From: Pseudomonadota bacterium
GTDB lineage: Bacteria > Myxococcota_A > Polyangia > Haliangiales > Haliangiaceae
Length of the DNA: 56,720 nt
NCBI GenBank assembly: GCA_022360315.1
Contig: JAKSDA010000167.1
Coordinates: 1 to 56,720, forward strand
Direction: 5' to 3'
Within the stretch, counting starts at the first letter, position 1. Every line of letters begins with the position of its first letter. A program made the translations under genes and the position numbers. Below the pieces are notes generated by a model. That model searched no databases. It was given only the letters and a program-made list of their open reading frames with translations, and had not been told where the DNA came from. Below are positions 1-8,920 of the stretch, piece by piece.

Positions 1-112
1 CCGCGTCGCCAGAGCGCCGATCCATCACCGCCAGCGGGCTTGCTCGTCGGTCAAATACACCCAGTATTCTCCACTCCTCGCCCACCCACTGGCGGCGCGC
101 CTCGTCGCTCTG
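1..112. other. Left window edge, no gene recognised
   Basis: No reading frame here has a credible start or recognisable protein. The open frames that cross it run into the hairpin repeats and are not supported. Confidence 0.4.
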
Positions 113-174
113 GCTCGGTCCGAGGTTTTTGGACCGGCTCTAAGAGCCGGTCCGAGGTTTTTGGACCGGCTCTA
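113..174. repeat. Tandem duplicated hairpin at a stop codon
   Basis: A roughly 31-base unit occurs twice in tandem. The inner copy is a perfect inverted repeat: AGAGCCGGTCC at 143-153, a 9-base loop, and GGACCGGCTCT at 163-173. The outer copy is imperfect on its left arm. The TAG stop of the minus-strand gene (172-174) lies in the stem, so this probably ends that transcript or protects its 3' end. There is no long T-tract after the stem on either strand, so it is not a textbook intrinsic terminator. Confidence 0.7.
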
Positions 175-507
175 AAAACGGAGCGCAAAAGCCATCCCGG
201 CTGCTGCGCCGATTCCGATGGTGTTTGCCACCATATCGCTGCTCTCGCCCGGTTCGTCGCTGGCCAGTTCTTTGAGCCCACCCATCAAAAGCACGGCAAG
301 AGCGGAGATGAGGACCGCCTTTGTGCGGCTCATTCCGGCTTTTTTCTGGCAAATGAGGGTTGCGGTCAGGGTGAGGCTGTAGCTCACTGCGATATGCGCC
401 TGATGATCGAGTCTTGAAAATCGAAAATCGCCGGCCCCGGCTCGACTTGTTGCAGGCATGGTGATAAGGAGAGAAAAGGCCAGAAATACGGTGATAAGCG
501 ACTTCAT
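172..507 (-). CDS. Small YfiM-like membrane or periplasmic protein
   Basis: This encodes about 111 residues. It opens with a signal-like helix (MKSLITVFLAFSLLITMPA) and then has an acid/His pattern, RLDHQAHIAVSYSLT, a second hydrophobic helix, KELASD, and S-D-M-V-A-N-T-I-G-I-G. This order (D..H...SY.L, then KE..D, then S..D..AN..G) resembles YfiM/VanZ-like small envelope proteins of unknown function. The internal ATG at 507 is preferred because it begins directly with the signal peptide. The gene sits 23 bases downstream of the amidase on the same strand and may share its message. The family assignment is from memory and tentative. Confidence 0.6.
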   Translation of the reverse strand: MKSLITVFLAFSLLITMPATSRAGAGDFRFSRLDHQAHIAVSYSLTLTATLICQKKAGMSRTKAVLISALAVLLMGGLKELASDEPGESSDMVANTIGIGAAAGMAFALRF

Positions 508-530
508 GGTGTAGTCTTCACTGTGCTCGT

Positions 531-2030
531 TCAACCGGCGCACACCGGGGGGTTGCGGTGGGCCCATGGCCGGGCGGTCTCGAGCTGGGCGGCCAGGCGA
601 AACAGGGTGGCCTCGTCAGTGTAACGAGCGACAAAGTGCATGCCGATGGGCAAGCCGCTCGAGTTCCAGTGCAGCGGTACTGACATGGCGGGTTGGCCGG
701 TCACATTAAACAGCGGGGTAAAGGCCAAAAACTCGAATGTGCGCGCAGCGACCGTGTCGATGACGCCGATGAGTTGCATGATGCCGAACGCCCGCAATTT
801 GCTCAGGCCACCGATCACGGCAGCCTCCACCCTGGTCGGCCGCGCCGAGCCAGTGAGTGGTGGCGGTTCGGCCAGGGTTGGGGTCAGAAGCACGTCGTGG
901 TCGGAGAAAAAAGCCTGGACGCGCCGACTGACCCGGTGGAGATAACGAGTCGCGCAATTGAGCTGACTTGCGGTGGTTTTTTGGCCCAGCAAACGAAGCG
1001 CGCGGGTGGCCAATTCGAGCTCGTGGGAGCCGACTGCGCGGCCGCGCAAATCGCCGATCTCGCTGATGTCAGCCGCAATATCGCTGGCGATCATGGTCAA
1101 GTAGGCTCGGTTGAACCGCTCGCGATCGACCGATGGGCTGGCTTCGACCACGTCGTGGCCGAGCTCTGCGAGCAGTTCGACCGTGACGTTCACACCCTTG
1201 ATGCAGTCGGGATGGACCCGTTTGCCGAGCAGACTGCGCGTGGTGTAGGCAATGCGCAACCTACCGGGGTCGGCGCCGACTTCGTCGCTGAACGGTCGCA
1301 GTGGAGCTGGCGCGAAATACTGCGCCCCGGTGTCGGGACCACAGGTTGCATCGAGCATGGCCGCGCTGTCGCGGACCGAACGGGTGAGTACGTGTTCTGC
1401 CACTGCTCCGTGCCAGTACTCGGCCATATTCGGGCCGGATGGATTTCGACCGCGGCTCGGCTTGAGGCCGAACAAGCCGCATGCCGAGGCCGGAGCGCGA
1501 ATCGAGCCGCCTCCGTCGCCGCCGCTGGCCATGGGGACGATACGCGCTGCCACCGCCGCTGCCGAGCCGCCGCTCGAGCCGCTCGGCGAATGCGCCGGGT
1601 TCCACGGATTGTGGGTCGGTCCGAACAGCTCGGGTTCGGTATATGGAACCAGACCGAACTCGGGGGTATTGGTCTTGCCGACAGCGATGACACCGGACGC
1701 CTTGAACCTGCGGACCAGCTCGCTGTCGTGGTCGGGAACAAAATCGCGCAGAGCCCGACTGCCGCCCCGCAGGGGATGGTCCTGGTACAAGGCCAGAAGG
1801 TCCTTGTACAAAAACGGCACCCCGGCAAATGCTCCTGCGGCCGGCCGACCTGCGGCCAGCGAGCGAGCGTGCTCGTACATGGTGTGAATCACCGCATTGA
1901 GTTGCGGGTTGACCGCTTCGATTCGCATGATGGCTTCGTCGACCAGTTCATTCGCCGTGACCTCGCCCCGTCGAACCAGCTCGGCCAGGCCGAGTGCGTC
2001 GTATTGGCCGTATTCTGCAAACCCACTCAC
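531..2030 (-). CDS. Amidase signature family hydrolase
   Basis: A 499-residue amidase-signature enzyme, a typical family length, that hydrolyses C-N amide bonds. The Ser-cisSer-Lys machinery is visible: the lysine in FLYKDL (about residue 76), the glycine/serine stretch [14 protein letters not shown], and the nucleophile loop [14 protein letters not shown]. The overall pattern resembles the aryl-acylamidase/6-aminohexanoate-cyclic-dimer hydrolase branch rather than GatA, and no gatB or gatC is nearby; the substrate is unknown. It starts at GTG 2028-2030, with AGGAG about six bases upstream. No signal peptide is seen, so it is probably cytoplasmic. Confidence 0.9.
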   Translation of the reverse strand: MSGFAEYGQYDALGLAELVRRGEVTANELVDEAIMRIEAVNPQLNAVIHTMYEHARSLAAGRPAAGAFAGVPFLYKDLLALYQDHPLRGGSRALRDFVPDHDSELVRRFKASGVIAVGKTNTPEFGLVPYTEPELFGPTHNPWNPAHSPSGSSGGSAAAVAARIVPMASGGDGGGSIRAPASACGLFGLKPSRGRNPSGPNMAEYWHGAVAEHVLTRSVRDSAAMLDATCGPDTGAQYFAPAPLRPFSDEVGADPGRLRIAYTTRSLLGKRVHPDCIKGVNVTVELLAELGHDVVEASPSVDRERFNRAYLTMIASDIAADISEIGDLRGRAVGSHELELATRALRLLGQKTTASQLNCATRYLHRVSRRVQAFFSDHDVLLTPTLAEPPPLTGSARPTRVEAAVIGGLSKLRAFGIMQLIGVIDTVAARTFEFLAFTPLFNVTGQPAMSVPLHWNSSGLPIGMHFVARYTDEATLFRLAAQLETARPWAHRNPPVCAG

Positions 2031-2259
2031 AGTTAGCTCCTCTCGGGCGCAATGCCCGAATGGCCAACGTGCCCGTCACTGCCGCGTATGTCCAGCCATC
2101 TCGCCCCATATCGTCCCGCCGCGCGCAAACCTCCACGCCCTGACCTCGCTCGATAGGTTGGGTCTGCGCCAGAGTCCGGGCACTCGGGCATTCCGGACAG
2201 AGAATTGTCCACTCCGCGAACCCAGCGAGCAGCGCACTCATTGAGTAAACTACCGATCG

Positions 2260-2643
2260 ATGGTGCAAACGCAGCGGCTTGCATGGGCTTGTGTGGTCTC
2301 GATCGGGATTGCAATGTTGGCGGCAGGACCGGCTCGCGCGCAAAGTCTGCAAGTCGAGCAGCTCTATGCCGAGCCCGATCTGCGCATCGAGGCAACGGCT
2401 GTCACGCTGCTTGTCCGCGCCCGGCTGTCTCATGTCGAGGCAAAAGGGCGGGTATCGGGATGGCTGCGCAGAGTCGGTGTCGAGCTCGTCGGGTCTGTGC
2501 AGATTCGCGACGGCAACGACCAGCTGCAGGGCCACGACACGGCACGTGCACCAGAATCTCAGCTCGATTCACTCGCGGCTCAGCTCGCCGGTGCGATCGC
2601 TGCGCGAATTCAGGAGTCTGCTACTCGGTCGGAGTCCGCGTAA
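2260..2643 (+). CDS. Small secreted protein of unknown function
   Basis: This is a 127-residue protein with a clear signal peptide (hydrophobic run WACVVSIGIAMLAAG, cleavage likely after ARAQ) and a short mature domain rich in alternating hydrophobic residues. The mature part contains a region that could form beta strands (VTLLVRARLSHVEAKG) and a helical tail. I do not recognise the family. It is divergent from the amidase across a 229-base gap and convergent with the repeat lipoprotein. The ribosome-binding site is weak. The signal peptide is the main reason to believe it is a gene. Confidence 0.6.
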   Translation: MVQTQRLAWACVVSIGIAMLAAGPARAQSLQVEQLYAEPDLRIEATAVTLLVRARLSHVEAKGRVSGWLRRVGVELVGSVQIRDGNDQLQGHDTARAPESQLDSLAAQLAGAIAARIQESATRSESA

Positions 2644-2700
2644 TAACAACAAACCCAAAGCGCACAACGGCGCCGGCTGGTGGTTCGCTGCCGAGCAACT

Positions 2701-3681
2701 CTACTGCAGCGGGGTCACGCATACGGCCGCAACAGTGGCCGTGACGTCGAGGTTGGTCGGGTTGTTCCAGGCACAACGCCATGTATTGGACGTTGCGCGA
2801 TCATCAGGGCTGCTGCCGGAGAATCCGTGATAGTACATGGTGATCCGATGACTCAGCGGATCGTTGCTATCGATCATGCAGCTTCCAGCAATGAGTTCTT
2901 CCTCGGGGTCACAGGATGCGGTGAATTGGCCAGAGTGCCGGCCCGACAACAACTTGCTCTCAGTGACATGGCGAATGCGGCCTGCAGCCGGGTCCGAGCC
3001 GTAGTCGGGAGGCTGTAGGCAAATGGCCGTGGCTATCATCAGCTCTTCGGTATCAGTTGGATTGTGCCACCCGCAATTCCACAGGGTGGGATTGCCCGAT
3101 GCAAAGCCGCTGCGCGACATGGTCTTGTGATTAGTACTCAGTTTGTTGGGATACGAAAACGCACATCCACCACTGATGAGAAAGCCATCATCGCCGCAAC
3201 TTGCCGAGAGCTCATCGCTGGCATGAACAGGCAGGATCCGATAGTGTGGCGTCCAAACAACACGCTCTCCGAGTGGCTGGCTCTTCGAACATTCACACTC
3301 CTCAGTACCGGGCGGTTCTGCTGTTATCAGCTGATTCTCCAGGCATATAGCTCGTGTGGTAATCGTATTTCTCCGACCGCTGCGGTCCCACCAGCGACAC
3401 CACCAGGTCTTTTCACTCCCTGGCGTATCCTTGAGGCCAGAGCCGAACATCGTGATGTCGTCGTGCAGAAGCATTTCGCTCTCACAACTGGCACCTAGTA
3501 GACTGAGATCGCCATCGCAACCATTACCCAATGAACGATCACCAACATAAAATGGCCCCCAAGGAGTGCCGTCTCGAGAAATCTGCCTGCTGGCAAGTGG
3601 ATCGTCAGCGGGACAAGGGCACATATCACCAGTGTTCGATGCGCCACAGGAAACAAGAAGCAAGGCCACTGGTACCATCAT
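2701..3681 (-). CDS. Lipoprotein with three Cys/Trp repeats
   Basis: About 326 residues. The start at ATG 3679-3681 is chosen because GGAG lies nine bases upstream and the protein then begins with a lipoprotein signal, MMVPVALLLVSC, with the lipobox cysteine at residue 12. The mature part holds three roughly 70-90-residue repeats. Each follows C-x(n)-L-[LI]-x-G-x-C, then a Met/Ser/Gly segment, then W-x-C-x-W (WWCRWW, WNCGWHNPT, WRCAWNNPT), then [AT]-x-[AV]-[IV]-C. That gives four conserved cysteines per repeat, probably two disulfides. I do not recognise the domain. The gene lies 29 bases after the stop of another lipoprotein gene, so the two are probably co-transcribed. Confidence 0.75.
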   Translation of the reverse strand: MMVPVALLLVSCGASNTGDMCPCPADDPLASRQISRDGTPWGPFYVGDRSLGNGCDGDLSLLGASCESEMLLHDDITMFGSGLKDTPGSEKTWWCRWWDRSGRRNTITTRAICLENQLITAEPPGTEECECSKSQPLGERVVWTPHYRILPVHASDELSASCGDDGFLISGGCAFSYPNKLSTNHKTMSRSGFASGNPTLWNCGWHNPTDTEELMIATAICLQPPDYGSDPAAGRIRHVTESKLLSGRHSGQFTASCDPEEELIAGSCMIDSNDPLSHRITMYYHGFSGSSPDDRATSNTWRCAWNNPTNLDVTATVAAVCVTPLQ

Positions 3682-3710
3682 GTGCAACTGCTCCACGGCA
3701 ATGTCTCGGT

Positions 3711-6188
3711 TTATGGATACAAGGGAGGTAAGATCGCGTCTTCTTGAACGGCCCAGCTGAATTGCGATAGTCCCACCGGATCGCGAAATGTCCCCGGATT
3801 CTGAAGGTCCTGTGGGGCTAGAAGCGGGGCCGCGGCCACACGGCCAGTAACCTGGATAGATGCAGCGTCGATACGAGCAGACAGCAGGGCACGAAAATGG
3901 CGATACAGCTTCGTTTCTGCACACTTACTGGGATCATCCTGGCGGAAATCACTGCACTGCAACCATGTCCCATAGCGATTCCCGGTCAGAATCAGGTCTC
4001 GAAAATAATCCCAGTCGAGCGGTAAATCCAGATAATAGGTACGCTCGCCCGGCCGAGGCGGAGGCGCGGGAGCCAGAAAGGCCATATCGCGAAGAATCAG
4101 TACAACTCGAAGTTGGCGTGGCCGGATCGGGCTGTATCGCGCCCTGAAATGGTATTCGTTGCCCTCACAGCGATTATTTCGGACACGACACGGGTCCAGC
4201 TCGATTCCGCCCTGGCTGAATGTCACGTCCCAAACACGAATGCCCCACACTGCGGCCGGTACCGGTTGATCGGTCACAGTATCGCCGGTGGTTTCGCTTC
4301 CCTCGGGTACTTCATCCAGACACGGATACAGCGGAGCCGTGGCACAGTCGGGATTGGGTTGGATGTTAGTCTCGAGCTCGGCGTTGGTTTTGATCCACTG
4401 CTTGGAGTAGGTGGCATTGTCCAGTAATTGGTCCAGCGTGACATAGGCGGCCTGGGTTGTGCCGTTTCGAACCTCGAATTCCATGACTTCTACCTCCGTG
4501 CTGCCGTTGAGCGGCAGGGCCAGACTATTTGTTTCACCCAGGGTGGCAGCATCCAGATTGTTCTCTCCATCGGGCCGGCCGGCCAGACCGACCTGCAATG
4601 GCGGTGGCAGTGGCGTGTGGTTCCAGCATCGAGATACTGTAGGGGTGCGGTTTTGCAGCTGATCGGTGGCCCGAATGCTCAATTCGAACTCTCCTTGCTC
4701 GGTGAGCAACTCGCCGACCCGATCCCCGAGCAATACAATCTCGTACTCTGCTCTTTCTGTATTACCGCCGAGCATACGGGCAGGTGACCAGTCGACGACA
4801 AGCTGATTCCGGGTCCGGTTCCACACCTGGTACTCGACTGCATCGGTTTGAAATCCGATGCCCGGGTCATGTACCGAGAACTGCCAGCGCAATGGATTGT
4901 CGTCTGGACTCTCAAGGCGATGTATATATTTGGCCACGGCATGACACCTACCCGGGTCACTCAGATCGATCGGCGGCCCGTTAGACGTATGAATTGGCAC
5001 AGCGTGGGCGTCAAATACGACGGTGTCATTGTTCTCGTCGCGTATCAGCGACGGTGAGAACTCAATGCCCGGGGGGTCGAGGTCGAACAGCTCGCCCCCC
5101 ACCTGGCCAAATAGCTCGGGATCGTCATTCTTGGCAATATCCACTGCCATGTCGAGAACATCGCTGATATCCAGAGCGGTCTTGTTGCGATCGGACCGGA
5201 TGAATGCCACCAGAGCCCTGGCCAGATGGACGCGCAAGGTTTGGGGGCCGAGATCGCATAAATGGTCGCAGGTCTCCCCCGGGCACATGCCGGGTGGAGG
5301 ACAGGTGCCGATTGCGAGCTCGCTCCGGTCTGGACCCAATCCGTCGAAAATGGCTCCGTTACCGGACGCATCCTCTGCCAGGGCGTGGGTGAGACGCATG
5401 GTATTGACCACCTGGACGCTCTCGGACGAGCGCTCGGCGATTTGCCTGGCCAGGGTGGAAAAGGCGGCCAGCGACAGGCTGTACCGCACGGCTGGACTCA
5501 GCGATTCGGTGTGCTCGTCCAGAAGCACCGGCTCGAGCTCGATCAGATCACGCAAGCCAAAATGCTTGCTCAGCCGTGCCAGAGCCGCTTCGGTCGTCGA
5601 CCCGTAGCTGGTTTGCGGGTCGCTGGAAAGAAACCCGACAAACCGGGCTCGCGCCCACTCTTCCGCCAGGGTCGTCCACGGAGTGACGGCCACTGTGTAG
5701 CCTGTGGGGCGGTGGTGCACTCGATAGAACAGACCGGATAGTAGTGGCCGATCCACTCCCCGCGACGGCCATTTCTGCGAGCTGTCGTCGAACCGGAGAC
5801 TCTCCGATGACCAGTACTCGCGACTTTGGCCGCCGTATACCTCGAACCGCAGGGCACCGTAGGCCCCGCTCCCCACATCGATCTCGAACTGGCCCAGGTC
5901 GTCGGTCTGCACTTCGAGAACCGGATCGGGTTCAAGTCGCTCGCCGTCGGTGCCCAGCTGCCAAACCCGCAAATCAGCCCCGGCCAATGGTGACGTCGCC
6001 AGGATGACGCTTCCACGGATGTGGCTCGGAGAGGGCAACTCCAGTGGGCTACAAGACGCAACCATGATCCCGACCCATACGGGCACAGGGAGCGACCAAC
6101 CCGCTAACTTCAAATTGCCAGTGCGTGTACGCGTTGTACCATCACGAACATCTCGGGAATTGATCGAAGCGGCGTGGAATAGGGCCAT
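3711..6188 (-). CDS. Large surface lipoprotein of unknown function
   Basis: About 825 residues from ATG 6186-6188; an in-frame ATG at 6233 is possible but lacks a ribosome-binding site. A hydrophobic stretch, WSLPVPVWVGIMVASC, provides a lipobox. The n-region before it is unusually long, so a TTG start near 6115 is also possible. After the cysteine, HIRGSVILATSPLAGADLRV and EVQTDDLGQFEIDVGSGAYG resemble a carboxypeptidase-regulatory-like beta-sandwich. The rest contains aromatic-rich beta segments and many Asp/Pro turns, but no enzyme motif I recognise. It is the first gene of a two-lipoprotein unit and is probably an outer-membrane surface component. Confidence 0.7.
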   Translation of the reverse strand: MALFHAASINSRDVRDGTTRTRTGNLKLAGWSLPVPVWVGIMVASCSPLELPSPSHIRGSVILATSPLAGADLRVWQLGTDGERLEPDPVLEVQTDDLGQFEIDVGSGAYGALRFEVYGGQSREYWSSESLRFDDSSQKWPSRGVDRPLLSGLFYRVHHRPTGYTVAVTPWTTLAEEWARARFVGFLSSDPQTSYGSTTEAALARLSKHFGLRDLIELEPVLLDEHTESLSPAVRYSLSLAAFSTLARQIAERSSESVQVVNTMRLTHALAEDASGNGAIFDGLGPDRSELAIGTCPPPGMCPGETCDHLCDLGPQTLRVHLARALVAFIRSDRNKTALDISDVLDMAVDIAKNDDPELFGQVGGELFDLDPPGIEFSPSLIRDENNDTVVFDAHAVPIHTSNGPPIDLSDPGRCHAVAKYIHRLESPDDNPLRWQFSVHDPGIGFQTDAVEYQVWNRTRNQLVVDWSPARMLGGNTERAEYEIVLLGDRVGELLTEQGEFELSIRATDQLQNRTPTVSRCWNHTPLPPPLQVGLAGRPDGENNLDAATLGETNSLALPLNGSTEVEVMEFEVRNGTTQAAYVTLDQLLDNATYSKQWIKTNAELETNIQPNPDCATAPLYPCLDEVPEGSETTGDTVTDQPVPAAVWGIRVWDVTFSQGGIELDPCRVRNNRCEGNEYHFRARYSPIRPRQLRVVLILRDMAFLAPAPPPRPGERTYYLDLPLDWDYFRDLILTGNRYGTWLQCSDFRQDDPSKCAETKLYRHFRALLSARIDAASIQVTGRVAAAPLLAPQDLQNPGTFRDPVGLSQFSWAVQEDAILPPLYP

Positions 6189-6233
6189 TTTGCGTGATTT
6201 CCGCCCTGCTTGGAGACCGCCGGCCAAATTCAT

Positions 6234-6587
6234 CTATTGAATGGTCAGCTGCGTACCCCTTACAAGATATTAACTGTGCGGAGACAATAACTCTGTTGAG
6301 CACCTGGCGCAATGGAGCTATGCAGTCATTAAGATAATTCAAGGTTGTGCAGTCAACTATATGTATATGAATATGATTGTCGTCAAATATCATAAATCAC
6401 GATTTGGACCGATATATCGGGACCGACTGCCCAAATCGAGGCCGACCGTCCAGGGCGACGACCGAGGCCAAGGCCGACTGTCCGGGGCGACGACCGAGGC
6501 CAAGGCCGACCGACCGAGACCGATAATCGAAACCGAGGCCGCTCACAGAGGCCGGCTGGGCGCCCCGATTTCGGCTACTTTATCGAC
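6234..6587. other. AT-rich intergenic stretch and a 31-base tandem repeat
   Basis: 6240-6400 is AT-rich and is the likely promoter region for the minus-strand lipoprotein pair. At 6448-6478 and 6480-6510 a 31-base unit (core GGGCGACGACCGAGGCCAAG) occurs twice with one mismatch and a 32-base period, and degenerate partial copies flank it. No protein is supported here. The long plus-strand open frame that begins here continues antisense through argG and is a shadow. Confidence 0.5.
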
Positions 6588-6694
6588 TTTTGGGAGAGCA
6601 ACAAGTCTCCCGGGCCGGACTACCGAGGACGCGAGCCCGAAGGCAGAGCGCTCAGAATTTTGGGAGAGCAACGAGTCTCCCGGGCCGGACTACC
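6588..6694. repeat. Duplicated 37-base hairpin after argG
   Basis: Two 37-base copies (6588-6624 and 6658-6694) differ at one base. Each contains the inverted repeat GGGAGA ... TCTCCC. The second copy ends at the argG TAG stop (6694-6696). On the argG strand the stem is followed by AAAA rather than T, so it is not a canonical intrinsic terminator; it may be a 3'-end stabiliser or a short duplication. The arrangement parallels the duplicated hairpin at 113-174. Confidence 0.65.
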
Positions 6695-7911
6695 TATTTG
6701 CCGCTCGCCGCGCGCTGCTTTTGTTCCGAGTGGATGCGCAGCCGGAGCGCAGTGGTCCGGATGAAACCGCCCGCATCAGCGTGGTTGTACGGAGTTTCAT
6801 CGTCAAATGTGGCCAGATCGGCGCGATAGAGCGATTGGTCGGATTTGCGCCCGACCGTGATCGCGCTGCCCTTGTACAGCTTGACCCGCGCTGTCCCGTT
6901 GACTTGCCGGGCCATCTCGTCGACCAGCGATTGCAGGGCCTCGCGCTCGGGCGAAAACCACAGGCCATTGTAAACCAAACTCGCGTAGCGCGACGAGAGG
7001 TCGTCGCGCAGGTGCATCGCTTCTCGGTCGAGAGTGATCGACTCGACTGCGCGGCGCGCAACGTGCAAAACAGTACCGCCAGGAGTTTCGTAAACACCGC
7101 GCGATTTCAGACCCACCATTCGGTTCTCGACAATGTCGACCCGACCCACGCCGTGCTCACCGGCGATCTGGTTGAGCCGGGCGAGTAGCTCATCGGGTTG
7201 CAGGGTCTCGCCGTCGAGCGCGACCGGATTGCCGGCGGCAAACTCGATCTCGACATAGCGCGGGGTGTCCGGGGCTTGTTCCGGTGCCCGGGTCAGCTCG
7301 AATACGTCATCACTGGGCTCGTTCCACGGGTCTTCGAGCAATCCGCCCTCGATCGAGTTGTGCAGCAAATTGCGATCGATCGAGTACGGCTTCTCGGGGG
7401 TGGCGTCGATGGGAATCTTGTGTTCTTGACTGTAGGCAATGAGCTGGGTGCGACCGGTGAATTCCCACTCTCGCCACGGCGCAATCACGCGCACCCCGGG
7501 CATGAAATAATGAGCCGTGAGCTCGAATCGCACCTGGTCGTTGCCCTTGCCAGTGGCACCGTGAGCAATGGTATCGGTACCCTCGGCACGAGCTACTTCG
7601 ACCAGGGCTGCGGCAATACACGGCCGCGCCAGCGCGGTTCCCATGAGATATCCGTCCTCGTATATGGCCCCGGCGCGCAGGGCTGGAAAGACGTAATCGC
7701 GGACAAACTCGCGCCGGAGATCGCGCACCACCGCCTTTTTGGCTCCAACGGCCAGCGCTTTTTGCCGCGCTGCCTCGAGATCTTCATCCTGACCAACATC
7801 GGCGCAAAACGTGACGATCTCGCACTGGTAACGTTCTGCTATCCAGCGAACTGCGACCGATGTGTCGAGACCGCCGGAATAGGCGAGTACTACTTTTGCG
7901 ATGCGTGACAT
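6694..7911 (-). CDS. argG: Argininosuccinate synthase
   Basis: A 405-residue full-length enzyme that joins citrulline and aspartate using ATP, the penultimate step of arginine synthesis. The N-terminal PP-loop ATP-binding motif is AYSGGLDTSVA. Further family signatures are GATGKGNDQVRFE, APWREWEF and the C-terminal segment YNHADAGGFI. The start at ATG 7909-7911 has GAGG a few bases upstream. argH, which acts next, lies about 27 kb away on the other strand, so arginine genes are not clustered here. Confidence 0.97.
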   Translation of the reverse strand: MSRIAKVVLAYSGGLDTSVAVRWIAERYQCEIVTFCADVGQDEDLEAARQKALAVGAKKAVVRDLRREFVRDYVFPALRAGAIYEDGYLMGTALARPCIAAALVEVARAEGTDTIAHGATGKGNDQVRFELTAHYFMPGVRVIAPWREWEFTGRTQLIAYSQEHKIPIDATPEKPYSIDRNLLHNSIEGGLLEDPWNEPSDDVFELTRAPEQAPDTPRYVEIEFAAGNPVALDGETLQPDELLARLNQIAGEHGVGRVDIVENRMVGLKSRGVYETPGGTVLHVARRAVESITLDREAMHLRDDLSSRYASLVYNGLWFSPEREALQSLVDEMARQVNGTARVKLYKGSAITVGRKSDQSLYRADLATFDDETPYNHADAGGFIRTTALRLRIHSEQKQRAASGK

Positions 7912-8078
7912 CTATCCTCTACATGATTGCTGGCTGGTTCGGACGGGCTGACGCCCGAAGAGTAATGGACCGCGTACTCTACTGAGACAGCAGCAGAAGA
8001 TCAATTGGCTCGCGCTACCGCAGGTCTTGGCTTGCTGGCGCTACTGTGGCAAAGAGCGGCCCAGCAGCGCCAGCCGCC

Positions 8079-8540
8079 TCATCCTGTCAGAGTTTCGGCC
8101 CGGTCGGACATCCGGTGCCGGATCCGTTCATTGCCAGTGTCCGGATCGACATCCAATGGCTGGCGGCGCTCACGATTGGCGCGACGCAATGCCATGTCCT
8201 GAGACAAAATAGGCTCGAGCAAATCCCACCGCCCATTCCTGTCGCCGGGGGCCGCCACAATGTAATGCGACAAGATCAAAGCCACTGTCTCGGCCAATAG
8301 CTCCTGGCCTTCCTGCTTGGCAACCAACAGCTCCTCAGAGCCTCTAGGGTTGGCAAGAAATTCCTCGTCGCCCTCCAATGCCAAGATCTGACGCCCCTGC
8401 GCAGCACCGAGCGCAGCTTGCTGAGCCACGACATCCAATCCCCGCGTTTGCGCGCGCCGCTCTACCTCAGTCAGAGCGTACACCCGGCGGCCGGTCGGAA
8501 ATACATTCAGATTGATCCAGTCAGATGTTGTACCTACCAA
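8079..8540 (-). CDS. Hypothetical helical protein, TTG start
   Basis: About 153 residues, predicted mainly helical, with many Ala/Glu/Gln (EVERRAQTRGLDVVAQQAAL) and a charged C-terminus rich in Arg and Asp. I recognise no family. The start is TTG 8538-8540, supported by AGGAG seven bases upstream; this good ribosome-binding site is the best evidence that the gene is real. It is divergent from the ferritin-like gene across an AT-rich regulatory region and lies upstream of argG on the same strand, with a gap of about 170 bases. Confidence 0.6.
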   Translation of the reverse strand: MVGTTSDWINLNVFPTGRRVYALTEVERRAQTRGLDVVAQQAALGAAQGRQILALEGDEEFLANPRGSEELLVAKQEGQELLAETVALILSHYIVAAPGDRNGRWDLLEPILSQDMALRRANRERRQPLDVDPDTGNERIRHRMSDRAETLTG

Positions 8541-8920
8541 AACTCATCTCCTCTCCCGATAATGGGTTCGCGTAATGAGAGGCCATGCTGCAAAGTCAGT
8601 ACCAATATGAATTGTCTGTAATTTAAAATACTACTTAGACAGAATTCGTTAAATTAATTAACTCTACCCTGTATGAGGAACAACTAGTCCTCTCACCTTG
8701 ACCGTTTGGAGACACCCGGTGCATCGTCCGTAACCTGGGGCAAGACAATTGATCGGTGATTGACTGGTAGTTGATTGATAGTTGTTCGACAGTTGTTTGA
8801 CAGTTGAACGCAGATTCCTTTTTTATTTATAAATAGTTAGACTGTGACACAGCGTCACATTGGTATGCCGATTGGGCATGCCAAGCGATTGGTCCGGCAC
8901 AGGACAAAGGAAGACGAGTT
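8541..8920. promoter_or_regulatory. AT-rich divergent promoter region with repeats
   Basis: This is markedly AT-rich compared with the flanking genes. 8620-8680 includes the palindromic run GTTAAATTAATTAAC. 8750-8815 holds four or five imperfect direct repeats around TAGTTG/CAGTTG, spaced about 11-14 bases (TGATTGATAGTTGTTCGACA is one stretch). A TTATTTATAAATAG stretch at about 8822-8836 could be the -10 region of the plus-strand gene. Two palindromes follow, at 8843-8859 and about 8860-8884. Confidence 0.55.
8843..8884. promoter_or_regulatory. Two adjacent palindromes, probable operator
   Basis: TGTGAC-ACAGC-GTCACA (8843-8859) is a perfect 6+5+6 palindrome. It resembles a CRP/FNR-family half-site pair but has one extra central base. 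Immediately after it, a nested palindrome contains ATGCC-GATTG-GGCAT (8865-8879) with outer TTGG/CCAA (8860-8863 and 8881-8884). Both sit 37-78 bases before the start of the ferritin-like gene, the usual place for an operator. The binding protein is not known. Confidence 0.5.

Noticed and set aside
693..2036. 447-residue plus-strand open frame
   Set aside because: It is antisense to the amidase, whose motifs and ribosome-binding site are clear. It has no recognisable motif.
6588..6694. Canonical intrinsic terminator of argG
   Set aside because: Stems are present but followed by A, not T, on the transcribed strand.
8843..8859. Definite CRP site
   Set aside because: The palindrome has a 5-base centre inside 6-base arms, one base longer than the CRP consensus, so only a generic operator is claimed.
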